This document shows, one piece after another, positions 39,582-49,208 of a stretch of DNA of 64,000 bases. The notes under the pieces were generated by a model. The model was not told the origin of the DNA. It was given only the letters and a program-made list of their open reading frames with translations, and ran no database searches. The DNA is taken from the NCBI RefSeq assembly GCF_000616095.1, contig NZ_BAMS01000003.1:186001-250000 (forward strand). The letters run 5' to 3'. The DNA is from Sneathiella glossodoripedis JCM 23214. Lineage in GTDB: Bacteria; Pseudomonadota; Alphaproteobacteria; Sneathiellales; Sneathiellaceae. Positions within the stretch are counted from its first letter, which is position 1. Every line of letters starts with the position of its first letter. The translations under genes and the position numbers were made by a program.

Positions 39582-41741
39582 TTAATTTTTTAACTGAGTT
39601 GAGACATAGTCAAATGCCGATGTGAACGAACATCTGAGGTTCCGATCCAGATCAGGAATGTCTTGCAATAACTCCCCAGTTGATGGTTTTTGGGATCTTA
39701 AATTGTCAATCTGCCTGGTCACAGTGTCGAACCCAAAATTAGCAACCATGCCTTTGAGCTCATGCAACAAATGATCTGCCGTTGACTGAGTGGTTTTACG
39801 CTCTTTTACTTCTGTCATAATGGTATTCGAACGATGATGCGCCCGTTCCAGAAGATCATGAACACTTTTCGCACCAATAGAATTGCAAAGTTTTTTAATT
39901 TCATCTGAGTTCATTTTGTGCGCTTTCAGTTCTATCTTCGCAATGTCTGAATATTCACCAAAATGTTCTGTCAGTACCCTGTTTAGTTCGTTAATCTGGA
40001 TTGGTTTGATCAACACATCATTCATACCCGCAGCGATATATTCGGCCCGCTGTTCAATAAACGCGTTGGCCGTGAGCGCCACAATGGGAATGTCTTTTGG
40101 GATCAATGGTGTTGCACGAATAATTTCAGTAGCTTCGACGCCAGATAGTTTTGGCATCTGAATATCCATCAAAATCATGTCATATTTTTCCGGTGAAGAA
40201 GCAATTTTATCGACTACATCCTGCCCATCCTGAGCAATGGTCACTTTATGCCCTTCCTCGGCCAGCAAGCTTTTGATAACCATTTGATTGACGGTGTTAT
40301 CTTCGGCTACAAGTATCGACAATGAGCGTGTAACTATCTTGATCTGCTCTTCCAATATAGGTGTAACTGGCGAATTCTTGACCGGTTCTGCAGGTATGCG
40401 AATGGTGAATTTGGATCCCAAACCAACGGTACTCTCAACTAAAATTTCGCCGTCCATATCTTCGCAAAGTCCCTTCGCAATGGATAAACCAAGGCCAGTT
40501 CCACCAAGCTTGTTTGTGCCTTCAACCTGTTCAAATTCTTCAAAAATTTTTTCGAGCTGGTTGGCTGGGATCCCAGTTCCAGTATCTGAAACCACAAACT
40601 CAAGATAGGGTGCATCAGAATGTGGGTTAAAATTCACCGCCAGTTTTACATACCCTTTAGCTGTAAATTTTGTTGCGTTTCCAATTAGGTTAAACAGGAC
40701 CTGTTGAATATGTTCTAGATCACCATGAAATTGCCCGCTTGATCCGGGTTCGATGGCTGTTTTGAATTCGAGCCCCTTTGAGTGCAGTTGAAAATGAAAG
40801 ATGGACCTGAGCCCGTCTACGAGAGATTCAACGCAAAAATCCTTCTTTTGGATTACGGATTTCCCAGCTTCAATCTTTGCAAAATCTAGGACCTGATTCA
40901 GCAGACCGAGGAGAAAAAAGCCGGATTCACGTGCAACTCTCAGTTCTGTATCAATTTGTTTGGGTAAGTGCTTTTGCAAAACTACCTGAATTATGCCGAG
41001 GATCCCGTTCAACGGTGTTCTAATTTCATGACTCATTGCGGTCAGGAACTTAGCTTTTGCTTGGGATGCCCGCGCTGTTCGTTCAACTTCTAGCAAGAGC
41101 CGTTCTTCAAACTCGCGCCGCTCAATTTCGCGTTTGATTAATAGGGACAACAACCAGATCCCCACGACACCACAGAACCAGTAAATAGGCATTACGCTTA
41201 CTAAAACGCGATATTGAACTTCAGGGGGGAGTGTAAGGACAGCTGAGCAACCAATCAACGTTCCGATACTTGAAACCACAATCAGGGAGAGAGGGTTGAC
41301 GATTGACCAATTTTTAAGCAGGCACACATATTGCCAAACAACTCCTGTTGCGGCGAAAACGCAGATATAAACCAACGCTGCAGGTGCGCCGGCTCCTCCG
41401 ATATGTAATCTTGCTGAGGCAGCAATTACGGCAGTTGTTATGGCCGCGATGGGACCACCGATGGCGCCGGCCATCAGGATTGGTCCGCTTCGGGCATCTG
41501 CAATTATGCCTGATTCAAATTCAATAGGGACATGAAATAATAACGCGGTGGCAATTCCAAACATTACGCCTATTTTCATAGACATAGGGATGCTGCTTTT
41601 CAGATCTCTATTTGTCATGTTTATGTTAAAATATGCTACCGCCCATGCGAGCAAAGACAAAAGTCCTAGATTTGCGAGAAGATTGGCATATTCACGGGAG
41701 AGAAGATCTAAAAATATATACATAGCTTGAACTTGCACCAC
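39582..41741 (-). CDS. hybrid histidine kinase with 5TM-LYT sensor (copy 2)
   Basis: 719 residues, intact. Residues about 15-205 form the five-helix LYT-type membrane sensor (SGIIADARSGPILMAGAIGG). HisKA has H238 in AMSHEIRTPLNGILG. HATPase_c covers about 340-450, with NLIGNATKFT, DTGTGIP and GTGLGLSIAKG. The receiver domain has D526 in YDMILMDIQMPK and the conserved lysine in VLIKPIQ. The HPt carries H660 in HLLHELKGM. It thus has a full internal relay, but no partner regulator is nearby. The first GTG is weakly supported; ATG at 41723 is as likely. 5TMR-LYT domains elsewhere sense metabolites such as pyruvate; the ligand here is unknown. Confidence 0.92.
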   Translation of the reverse strand: MVQVQAMYIFLDLLSREYANLLANLGLLSLLAWAVAYFNINMTNRDLKSSIPMSMKIGVMFGIATALLFHVPIEFESGIIADARSGPILMAGAIGGPIAAITTAVIAASARLHIGGAGAPAALVYICVFAATGVVWQYVCLLKNWSIVNPLSLIVVSSIGTLIGCSAVLTLPPEVQYRVLVSVMPIYWFCGVVGIWLLSLLIKREIERREFEERLLLEVERTARASQAKAKFLTAMSHEIRTPLNGILGIIQVVLQKHLPKQIDTELRVARESGFFLLGLLNQVLDFAKIEAGKSVIQKKDFCVESLVDGLRSIFHFQLHSKGLEFKTAIEPGSSGQFHGDLEHIQQVLFNLIGNATKFTAKGYVKLAVNFNPHSDAPYLEFVVSDTGTGIPANQLEKIFEEFEQVEGTNKLGGTGLGLSIAKGLCEDMDGEILVESTVGLGSKFTIRIPAEPVKNSPVTPILEEQIKIVTRSLSILVAEDNTVNQMVIKSLLAEEGHKVTIAQDGQDVVDKIASSPEKYDMILMDIQMPKLSGVEATEIIRATPLIPKDIPIVALTANAFIEQRAEYIAAGMNDVLIKPIQINELNRVLTEHFGEYSDIAKIELKAHKMNSDEIKKLCNSIGAKSVHDLLERAHHRSNTIMTEVKERKTTQSTADHLLHELKGMVANFGFDTVTRQIDNLRSQKPSTGELLQDIPDLDRNLRCSFTSAFDYVSTQLKN

Positions 41742-41893
41742 TTGATACTACGCTTATTAAATACCGAACTCAGCAGTAGGGCGTAATACGCAACTAGACA
41801 GCCAATTCCCAACCTGTACATGTTGTTCGTTTTAGTATTTTGATAAAATTTTATTAAATTAGTATTAAATGCTTTATTAGTTTTTGGTGCAGA

Positions 41894-42226
41894 TTAGCTT
41901 TTCTGAGGTGCTGATGTAGGCTTTTCTTTACGCCGAACTCCTTGCCCACCCAGTACATAACCGGCAATACCGCTGAGGATTGCAACCACTGACTCTCCGT
42001 TCACCAATTGCAGTAATCCTAGAAAAGTCGTCGAGACAATGATCAGAATAATTGTTATGAGCTTTGGAATTTCGGTTTGAGCGATGATCGTACTCAAACT
42101 TTCTCCGCTCAGGTTATGACCGCGAAATGTGGCCCAGTATGCAATTGCAGTGACAGCACAGAACAGGCCAAATGCAATGAGCGCATACAGGCAGAGTTGC
42201 AAGATAAATTCCTGTGTAAGTTCCAT
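41894..42226 (-). CDS. hypothetical two-helix membrane protein
   Basis: 110 residues. Two or three hydrophobic stretches (LCLYALIAFGLFCAVTAIAY, PKLITIILIIVSTTFLGLL, VAILSGIAGYVLGG) and a basic, polar C-terminus. Not recognised as a family. The ATG at 42226 is chosen because GGGGTGG lies just before it; an in-frame start 39 bp upstream lacks this. Could be a holin-like or scaffold protein, but nothing decides it. Confidence 0.62.
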   Translation of the reverse strand: MELTQEFILQLCLYALIAFGLFCAVTAIAYWATFRGHNLSGESLSTIIAQTEIPKLITIILIIVSTTFLGLLQLVNGESVVAILSGIAGYVLGGQGVRRKEKPTSAPQKS

Positions 42227-42362
42227 TTGCCACCCCGCAAAGATTTGCAATATTTGATAATTCAAATATAGAGATGGAAATGAACCATCGTCAAGAATTA
42301 CAGCATTAACCTTATCGGAGATCGGCGTTTTTTGTGCGCAGGTTAGTATGCTGCCGAGCGTA

Positions 42363-43651
42363 CTATCTTAGGAAAAGTAACTGGTTTCTACCGTTTTCTT
42401 TTATCATATAGAGCGCTTTATCTGCTCTTCTTACGAGGTCGTCTAATTCCTTGTCGTGCTCGGATAAAGACGTCGCCCCGATGGAGCATGTAAATTGCAC
42501 GCTTTCATTTTTCTCAGAAGCAATTGATGTCTTTGAAATTCTCTCACGAAAGCGGCTGAGGATATTCATGCCCTCTTCTTTATCCACACCTTTGATGAAC
42601 ACCAAAAACTCTTCTCCTCCAAATCGACCAATGGAGTCTTCTTGTCTAAACTCGTCTTTTGCGATAGCCGCAAAGTGCCTTAGGACTTCATCTCCGGTCG
42701 AATGGCCGTATGTATCATTTATATTTTTGAAGTAGTCCAGATCGATTAGAGCGAGGAACAGGTTTGTATTGTGACGCTTTGCCTCGGATATCAATGCTTT
42801 GGCATGCTCTTCAATCCCACGCCGGTTTAAAAGGTCCGTAAGCGGATCCATAATGGCAAGTTTTTCCAACTTTTTTTGCAGATATTTTTGATCTGTGACG
42901 TCTCGCTCGATCGCTGCAAAAACTGCACATCCCCTTTTTCCGAGGTGAGTGGAAATATGTTCATATCAAGCCAGTATTCATCACCTTGTTTTGTGTAATT
43001 CAAAATATCGACACGGATAGATTGATGTTCTTGTAGCGCGCTCTTGATGGCTTCGCGCGTTTCAGGCGATGTGTTTTCACCTTGTAAAAGGCGAGGCGTT
43101 AAACCTAAAACTTCGTCGCAAGAATAACCAGTGAGATCTGAAAATGCGCGATTAGCATATACAATCTCTGGTCCATTTCCATCTACGGGACTGGATTTGG
43201 TTACCAAGACTACGTCATTTGCTTTATCCACGATTTCATCAAATGGAATGGTTGCCTTGTGGTTTGTGTAGTCAGCGAATGAAACAATAACCTGCTCAAT
43301 TGTATTTGCAGCATTAAATTCAGGGTAAGCGGACAAAAGAACCCAAGTGACATTCTCGCTAGAGCTGTCAACGATACCAATAACCTTATTCGAAAGAGAC
43401 GAATTGGTTCTAATGACTTCATTGACTGGATATTGGCTTGGTAGCAGATCATTCCCTATTTCATCAAGAAATCTCCAATGCGGATCCATCGCAGATTTTC
43501 CCAGTGCTTGATCTTCACTCAAACGCAGTAATTCTAAAGCTTTGGGGTTGGCATATCGGATTGTAGTATCTGCGGCATGAACCACGACACCTGATTGTAA
43601 AGACGCAAGTAGGCTATTAGGATCGATGCTCAAGCGATCAAGTACAGTCAT
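42363..43651 (-). pseudogene. PAS-PAS-GGDEF diguanylate cyclase, frameshifted
   Basis: About 429 residues when read across a T run at 42918-42922. PAS 1 (about 10-110: GVVVHAADTTIRYANPKALELL), PAS 2 with PAC (about 140-260: IVYANRAFSDLTGYSCDEVL, LLQGENTSPETREAIKSAL, the flavin/LOV-like arrangement), then GGDEF. The break turns VQF-FAAIERDVTDQKYLQKKLEKL into a false tail; restoring one T joins the halves. The GGDEF domain is catalytic by sequence (FGGEEFLVF) and has the inhibitory RxxD site (RQED) five residues before it. It makes cyclic di-GMP. Confidence 0.87.
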
Positions 43652-43939
43652 CTAAACCTCAATTCGCATATTAGATACTGAAAAGAGTGAGTTAATTTTT
43701 TTGAAAACACTAATGTAGTGAAGTGGAATTTAATGTTTGGTGAAACAAAAAGCAACTTTTGATCGAAATTGAACCGGCTCACAGCGATTATTCATTACTC
43801 AATTAGTCCAATTACAAAGAATTTGTGGCTAAGGCACCTAACTATTTACAGGTTAAACAATTTGTAAAGCTATTGGTTGCTGAGTTTTCTGTGTACGGCC
43901 CATGAAAAGGGTTTAAGTTTAAGAAGATACTCCGAATTT

Positions 43940-45139
43940 TTAGTGACTGTTTTGTTCAATTTTAATAATGATGAAGGCAGCACTACCCAATATCAGAAAG
44001 CCCAACATTATTGGAGTTAAAGAGCCGGAATATTGCTGGCCAATAATGGTGCCGAGCGTGATGCCGATTAATGAAGACGTGGCCCCAATAATAGCTGATG
44101 CCAATCCGGCGATTTGCCCCATCGGCTCCAACGCCACTGAATTCAGATTTCCAAACAGAATACCTACTGAAAAAAACAACAAGGCACCAAAGCTGAAATA
44201 GAGCCAGAATGGCGCCCCGATCAGCATACTGCAAATAATGAATACAAAGGCAATCACTACCAGAAAACCGGTTGCAAAAAGGCACAGGTTGCGCATGCCC
44301 AGTTTTTCAACCAGCTTTGCGTTCATAAAGGAAGCGAAGCCGAAAGCGAGTGCCTGAAGCCCAAAATAGACTGCGAACATATCGCCAACCTGATATTTAG
44401 AGTGAAAAACCTGCTGAATACTATTCAGGTTCCCAATCAGAGCGCCGAATATGCAGCTTAAGGCAAGTGTGTAACATAATGTGGTTTTGTTCGTAAAAAC
44501 CGCCTTGATACCTGAAGATAACGTCTGAATTCTGAAGGGGACACGATCATTTGGTTTCAAGGTTTCTTCAAGTCTGAGATACATCCATATGCCGACTATC
44601 GTTGAGTAGAGCAAATAGAAACCAAAAATGTAGCGCCAATTAGCAACCGCAAGAATGCCTTGACCAATTGCTGGCGCAATAACAGGCACCATGATGAAAA
44701 TTGTCATGACCAAGGACATGATTTTTGCCATTTCACGGCCGCTATAGCGGTCGCGGATGATTGACATAATGGATATATAGGGGCCAGATACCCCCAATCC
44801 TTGAATAAAGCGACCGACAAGCATGGTGGTAATATCAGTTGCTAGGACGCAGATCATGCTTCCCAGTATGTATAGACACAGGCAACTGTACAGGATCTTT
44901 TTTCGGCCCAGCGCATCTGACAGTGGGCCGTTGATCAACTGTCCAATTGCCATTCCGGCAAATATGAAGCTGATAATATATTGCGCCTGATTTGCGTGGG
45001 TCGCGCCCAAATCAATACCGATAATGCCAAGTGCCGGCAGCATCGCATCTATGGAGATTGCGACCACGGACATCAGGATTGACATAAGTAAAATAAATTC
45101 TCGCGGTCCTGCAGGCGAGCGCAGTCCATTCATTGACAC
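43940..45139 (-). CDS. Bcr/CflA-type MFS drug transporter
   Basis: 399 residues, twelve predicted membrane helices. The family is suggested by FILLMSILMSVVAISIDAML, PALGIIGIDLG, FIFAGMAIGQLINGPLSDAL, GRKKILYSCL (MFS motif A) and GVSGPYISIMSIIRDRYSGR. It is probably a proton-driven exporter of drugs or small metabolites. Monocistronic, with 266 bp of upstream DNA in which I see no clear operator. Confidence 0.88.
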   Translation of the reverse strand: MSMNGLRSPAGPREFILLMSILMSVVAISIDAMLPALGIIGIDLGATHANQAQYIISFIFAGMAIGQLINGPLSDALGRKKILYSCLCLYILGSMICVLATDITTMLVGRFIQGLGVSGPYISIMSIIRDRYSGREMAKIMSLVMTIFIMVPVIAPAIGQGILAVANWRYIFGFYLLYSTIVGIWMYLRLEETLKPNDRVPFRIQTLSSGIKAVFTNKTTLCYTLALSCIFGALIGNLNSIQQVFHSKYQVGDMFAVYFGLQALAFGFASFMNAKLVEKLGMRNLCLFATGFLVVIAFVFIICSMLIGAPFWLYFSFGALLFFSVGILFGNLNSVALEPMGQIAGLASAIIGATSSLIGITLGTIIGQQYSGSLTPIMLGFLILGSAAFIIIKIEQNSH

Positions 45140-45405
45140 TGGACCTTATCCTTTATGAAATTTGGAACTTAAGTGGGTGGGACTAACTACTCTACTGGAG
45201 TGTATATATCGAATTTGTAATTAACTAACGCGATATACCATTGCACCTTAAAACTTTTTTACTGAAATTTACAAGTTCAACCAAACAAATTATTTCATTT
45301 GAGTATTGGTTGTCACAAACTGACAGGCGCGAGCGGATCTGATCATATCCTAGCTGGTTTTAAATCATCTGGGTCGCGGTAAAATAATGATCCCAATAGC
45401 ACATG

Positions 45406-45978
45406 CTATTGTTGAACTTTGAATGATTGGATTAAATCATTATAAATATTGCGAAGCTCGTAGAAAGTCTCCCAAAATGGATTTGGGGTTATCCCTTCCA
45501 GTTTGTCACGCAAAATATCCAGATGTGTATGCCAACCCGCGGATACGTCCAGCATATCATCACTGTTGGGTAATCTGCTATGGGTGACGGTCAGAAGGAT
45601 TTTGTCTCCGCGCGATGTTAGTTGGAAAGACACCACCGAATTGTTGGACCAAGTGTAAATGAGGTGATAAGGCGGGTCATACAATAAAATCTCACCTGCT
45701 TCGGCCATGCAGCCATTTTCTTTCAGTCGATCTGGCGTTTTCTCCGCATGGGGTGTCAGTTTTTCAGGGTCAAACGTCAATTTAATCTTGCCACCGATTT
45801 CCGGTTCAATATCGAGAGAGGCAAGCCACAGAGAACATTTTTCAGATTGAGTGAGATACGGCCAGACAGCCTCTGGTTTTCCAGGTAGGAGGCGAGAAAG
45901 GCGTACCGTGGCGGTATCCAGAATTTGACCGAAATCTTCAGAGTTTTTATCCGGAATTTTTGGGTGAGTATTCCTCAT
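45406..45978 (-). CDS. SRPBCC (AHSA1-like) domain protein
   Basis: 190 residues, a START-like hydrophobic-cavity fold: ATVRLSRLLPGKPEAVWPYL, TQSEKCSLWLASLDIEPEIG and GGKIKLTFD, then SVVSFQLTSRGDKILLTVTH and AGWHTHLDILRDKLEG. The pairing of ArsR regulator plus SRPBCC protein with a 4-bp overlap is common and suggests that the regulator controls this gene. The ligand is unknown. Confidence 0.88.
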   Translation of the reverse strand: MRNTHPKIPDKNSEDFGQILDTATVRLSRLLPGKPEAVWPYLTQSEKCSLWLASLDIEPEIGGKIKLTFDPEKLTPHAEKTPDRLKENGCMAEAGEILLYDPPYHLIYTWSNNSVVSFQLTSRGDKILLTVTHSRLPNSDDMLDVSAGWHTHLDILRDKLEGITPNPFWETFYELRNIYNDLIQSFKVQQ

Positions 45979-46313
45979 TTGATATCTCCTTCATCTTTCT
46001 TATTGGCTTCGTCGGTTAGAATTTTCTCAAGGACATCAAGCCTGTCATTCCAGAAACTCCGCATTTGATTGAGCCATTCCCATATTTCATCAATTCCCTC
46101 GCTATTGAGAGAATAAAGTCTTTGTTGGGCCCGTTTCTCCACCTGTATGAGCCCGGCTTCACGCAATATTTTTAGGTGCTGAGACACAGCCGGAGCGCTG
46201 ATGGTGAATTCGTTGCTGATCGCGGACGAACTTATCTGATTGCGAGTGGCAATGAGTTCAATCATACGACGTCGGTTAGGTTCGGCGAGTGCTGCAAATT
46301 TATCCATACGCAA
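45975..46313 (-). CDS. ArsR-family regulator
   Basis: 112 residues with a winged helix-turn-helix: FAALAEPNRRRMIELIATRN, SSAISNEFTISAPAVSQHLK and ILREAGLIQVEKRAQQRLYS. It has no cysteine metal site, so it is of the SdpR-like subgroup coupled to SRPBCC genes rather than a metal sensor. A perfect 16-bp palindrome begins 13 bp upstream of its ATG. Overlaps the next gene by 4 bp. Confidence 0.92.
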   Translation of the reverse strand: MRMDKFAALAEPNRRRMIELIATRNQISSSAISNEFTISAPAVSQHLKILREAGLIQVEKRAQQRLYSLNSEGIDEIWEWLNQMRSFWNDRLDVLEKILTDEANKKDEGDIK

Positions 46314-46325
46314 TTAATGAATCAG

Positions 46326-46341
46326 TTACTTAATTAAGTAA
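46326..46341. promoter_or_regulatory. probable ArsR operator palindrome
   Basis: TTACTTAATTAAGTAA, a perfect 16-bp palindrome 13 bp upstream of the ArsR start. ArsR proteins often bind such AT-rich dyads over their own promoter. Confidence 0.55.
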
Positions 46342-46397
46342 ATACAAAAATAAAAATCGAATGGTCTGCCTATTGTAAATTTGGAAGGTGTGGCCAA

Positions 46398-46426
46398 CAA
46401 AAAGGCCGCAATATTATGCGGCCTTT
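46398..46426 (-). terminator. terminator of the small membrane protein gene
   Basis: On the minus strand AAAGGCCGCA, TAATAT, TGCGGCCTTTTTG, 36 bp past the stop at 46462. Confidence 0.8.
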
Positions 46427-46461
46427 AAGTTGTTTATGCTCAACCAATATGATTAATAATC

Positions 46462-46872
46462 TTAGGCTGCTTGAAGTTTTTGCCCCACCAGCATGCGTAG
46501 ACCTTTGTATTTTGAATAGGCGAATCCGGCGACTGCAATTGCAGCAAGATCAATCAGGATCATTCCGGGAATACTGAATAGGGATGAAAATCCAAGTACC
46601 AGAATCACGCTGGCGACAATCCAGCTAATATCGACCGCGAGCAGGATTTTCAGAAATAACGGTTTGTCGGCGGCTTTGAATGCAATGAATGCCAAGTCAG
46701 CGGCAAAGACAATCAGGCCAATTCCAAGGATGGTGAGATACAGGTTATCGGGCATTCCCATCAATTGGGTCAATGGCTTGGCGGCCAATACCATAACAAA
46801 ACCACTGAACAGTGAAAAAATGGCATCAGCCAAGAGAACTTTTTTTACATATGAGACGGCTATACGGGTCAT
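46462..46872 (-). CDS. hypothetical four-helix membrane protein
   Basis: 136 residues with four hydrophobic helices (VLLADAIFSLFSGFVMVLAA, LTILGIGLIVFAADLAFIAF, ILLAVDISWIVASVILVLGF, MILIDLAAIAVAGFAYSKY). Unnamed family; the layout resembles small integral membrane proteins often paired with XRE regulators. Divergent from the XRE-MmyB gene at 47015 with a shared operator-like palindrome, so probably regulated by it. Confidence 0.72.
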   Translation of the reverse strand: MTRIAVSYVKKVLLADAIFSLFSGFVMVLAAKPLTQLMGMPDNLYLTILGIGLIVFAADLAFIAFKAADKPLFLKILLAVDISWIVASVILVLGFSSLFSIPGMILIDLAAIAVAGFAYSKYKGLRMLVGQKLQAA

Positions 46873-46939
46873 TTCTCAGATCCTTTCTTCTGGTTTGATC
46901 TGGTGCAATGAAATATGTCGCTGCCGGGTCATGTCCGCA

Positions 46940-46956
46940 ATTACCTCTCAGGTAAT
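46940..46956. promoter_or_regulatory. probable operator of the XRE-MmyB regulator
   Basis: ATTACCT, CTC, AGGTAAT: perfect 7-bp arms with a 3-nt centre. Lies in the divergent gap, 67 bp before the membrane gene start and 58 bp before the XRE start, placed to control both. The arms are also flanked by repeated ATGTCC. Confidence 0.55.
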
Positions 46957-47014
46957 GTCCAATCTATTTTTAATCCGCTATAGTTGTGGCAGATTTTATG
47001 TGGGAGATACCTTC

Positions 47015-47841
47015 ATGAGTAATGCGGTGCTTAAAAAAAATGTATCTGACTTTGGTAACTTGCTTAAAAAATGGCGGCAAATAAAAGGTTTTAGTCAGCT
47101 TGATCTAGCACTGGCTGCAGACAGTTCCGCGCGGCATATCAGCTTCATCGAGACAGGGCGGTCGATCCCGAGCAAGGAAATGATACTGAAATTGTCAGCG
47201 GCAATGGAGTTGCCGCTTAGAGATCGAAACCGTCTTTTAAATGAGGCGGGTTACCGAGCAGCTTATACTGAACATCCGTTGGAGGGTGAAGGACTTGAAC
47301 AGGTAAAACGCGCTTTGGATATTATTCTTGAAAATCAGGAACCGTTTCCGGCCCTCGTCATGAATCGCTGTTTCGATATCCTGATGATCAATCATACAGG
47401 GGCAAAGCTGGTAAATGCGCTCGGATTTCAATTGGGCGGTCAAGAGGGACCTCCCAATATCCTGAGAATGACCTTGCATCCAGATGGGTTCAGAACATGC
47501 GTAAAGGATTGGGAGCGGAGTGCACAGCATATGATCCATAGGCTTATCGTCAGCTAAATGGTCAGGATGAAAATGATCCTCTTGGCAAAGTACTTGAAGA
47601 GGTAAAGCAATACCCGGGTATTCCGCAGCATGTAATTGTCGAGGATCCAACCAAGGATGCGCTACCAGTTCTGCCCATTGAAATTGAATTAAATGGCGCG
47701 ACACTTTCATGGATTACAACAGTTGCCAGTTTTGGAACGCCTCAGGATGTAACGGCTGAAGAAATTATGGTCGAATGCATGTTCCCTTCAGATGCTAAGA
47801 CAGAGCAGTTTGCTCGTGCGCTTGCTGCTGGTGAGGTTTAA
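47015..47841 (+). pseudogene. XRE regulator with MmyB-like ligand domain, frameshifted
   Basis: About 275 residues when one G is added to a GG run near 47541. N-terminal Xre helix-turn-helix (about 15-70: FGNLLKKWRQIKGFSQLDLA, SARHISFIETGRSIPSKEMI). The MmyB-like C-terminal ligand-binding domain follows (LLNEAGYRAAYTEHPLEGEG, EPFPALVMNRCFDILMINHT, then after the break RAYRQLNGQDENDPLGKVLE and WITTVASFGTPQDVTAEEIM). The domain is conserved past the break down to LAAGEV. Divergent from a membrane protein gene. Confidence 0.88.
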
Positions 47842-47885
47842 TCTTATGTAAAGACAGCGCCAGAAACATTGACGAAGGATCAGTG

Positions 47886-48760
47886 ATGAATATGGAGGAG
47901 AGTCGCTCAGAGAGGTAAGTATTACAACAGAAGACGGCTGGATTTTAAAAGCGGGCCTCTTTTGCATGGAGCCGCATACCAACCCTTCGTCAGTAATAGT
48001 TGTTTTGCCGGCTATGGGATCGCATTCGCGGCCTGCGAGATTTATGGCCAGTGCCCTTGCGAAAATGGGACATGCGGTTCTTACTGTCGATATACGAGGA
48101 CATGGAAAAAGTGTGCCGCACCCGAAGCATGGCATTGATTATGGTTTTGACACCTTCTTGCAACAGGACATCCCTGCGATCCTTCAATTTGTAAATGGTC
48201 GATTTCCTGAAACGCCTGTATTTTTATTAGGTCACAGTCTTGGAGGCATTCTTAGCGCCATCTATGGAGCAGAGAACCCTGGTGCTGTTCAGGGTGTAAT
48301 AGCGCTTACCACTGCAAACTTGAGGTTGAAATATTTGGGATTGGGATCCTTGTTCGTATTTGTTCCGTTTTATTTTATGGCGAAAATATTGGGGTATGTC
48401 CCCGGCCAACATTTCGGATGGGGTAATCCAATTGCCAAAACTCAGGTTCTAGACTGGGCTAGATGGGCTTTTAGTGGACGGTTGCGCGGTAGTGTTGGCA
48501 GACATCTTGAGCCGGTTTTTGCTTCTTCTCGTACACCAATTTTCTGCGTCGGATTTACCGATGATCACCGCCTTGCACCTCCGCATGTGACGCGAGCCTT
48601 CGCGGATCTCTTCCCAAAAGAATTAACGACATATAAGGTTATTAGCCCAGATGAGGCAGGTGCGTCGAAACTGGGACATTTCGATCATTTTAGAGAGGGC
48701 GTGTTCGTATGGAAAGAAATTGATCAATGGATCAATAATCACACCAATCACAAACTCTGA
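47886..48760 (+). CDS. alpha/beta hydrolase, probable frameshift at the N-terminus
   Basis: Core from residue 30 on is clear: nucleophile elbow GHSLGG, LTVDIRGHGKSVPHPKHGID before it, and a C-terminal HFDHF histidine region; 264 residues from the internal ATG at 47966. Upstream the same frame stays open and in family style (VSITTEDGWILKAGLF) but has no start; the ATG at 47886 with AAGGATCAGTG is one base out of frame. Adding a G to the GG run at 47914 gives MNMEESRSERVSITTEDGW, a 291-residue protein. The substrate is unknown; perhaps a serine esterase or lysophospholipase-like enzyme. Confidence 0.82.
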
Positions 48761-48774
48761 TCTGTACAAACACC

Positions 48775-48816
48775 AAAAGCCGCTTTCCGAACTTCGGAGC
48801 GGCTTTGAGAGTTTTT
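48775..48816. terminator. terminator between hydrolase and rpsU
   Basis: AAAGCCGCTTTCCGAA, CTTCGGAGCGGCTTTG, then GAGAGTTTTT. It terminates the + gene and may also stop rpsU (-). Confidence 0.8.
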
Positions 48817-48848
48817 CTGGATTGGCTTTTGCCAGTATCGCGGTCGGC

Positions 48849-49049
48849 TTAACCTTCGCGAAGGGCGCGCTTGCGAGCCAGTTTGCGAGCGCGACGGATC
48901 GCCTCAGCTTTTTGACGAGCGCGTTTTTCAGATGGCTTTTCGTAGGCACCACGGAGTTTCAACTCACGGAAAATACCTTCACGTTGCATTTTTTTCTTCA
49001 GGGCGCGAAGCGCTTGGTCGACATTGTTGTCGCGAACATGTACCTGCAC
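48849..49049 (-). CDS. rpsU: 30S ribosomal protein S21
   Basis: 66 residues, standard length: [40 protein letters not shown] and a very basic tail. GTG start after AGGAG with an 11-nt gap. Helps 30S pair with mRNA. It is monocistronic and divergent from def. Confidence 0.97.
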   Translation of the reverse strand: MQVHVRDNNVDQALRALKKKMQREGIFRELKLRGAYEKPSEKRARQKAEAIRRARKLARKRALREG

Positions 49050-49208
49050 AGCTAACAGTGCTCCTATCTAAATAAAATGTGATTAAATCAGTTCACAAAG
49101 TGGCGCGTTAGTAACACGGCCTCATTCCCTTGTGAAGCTATAAAGTTTATATTTTTACCGTGAAATGCAAGAAATTGCAAATTTGCAGCGGATTTGGGGA
49201 GTTTAGCC

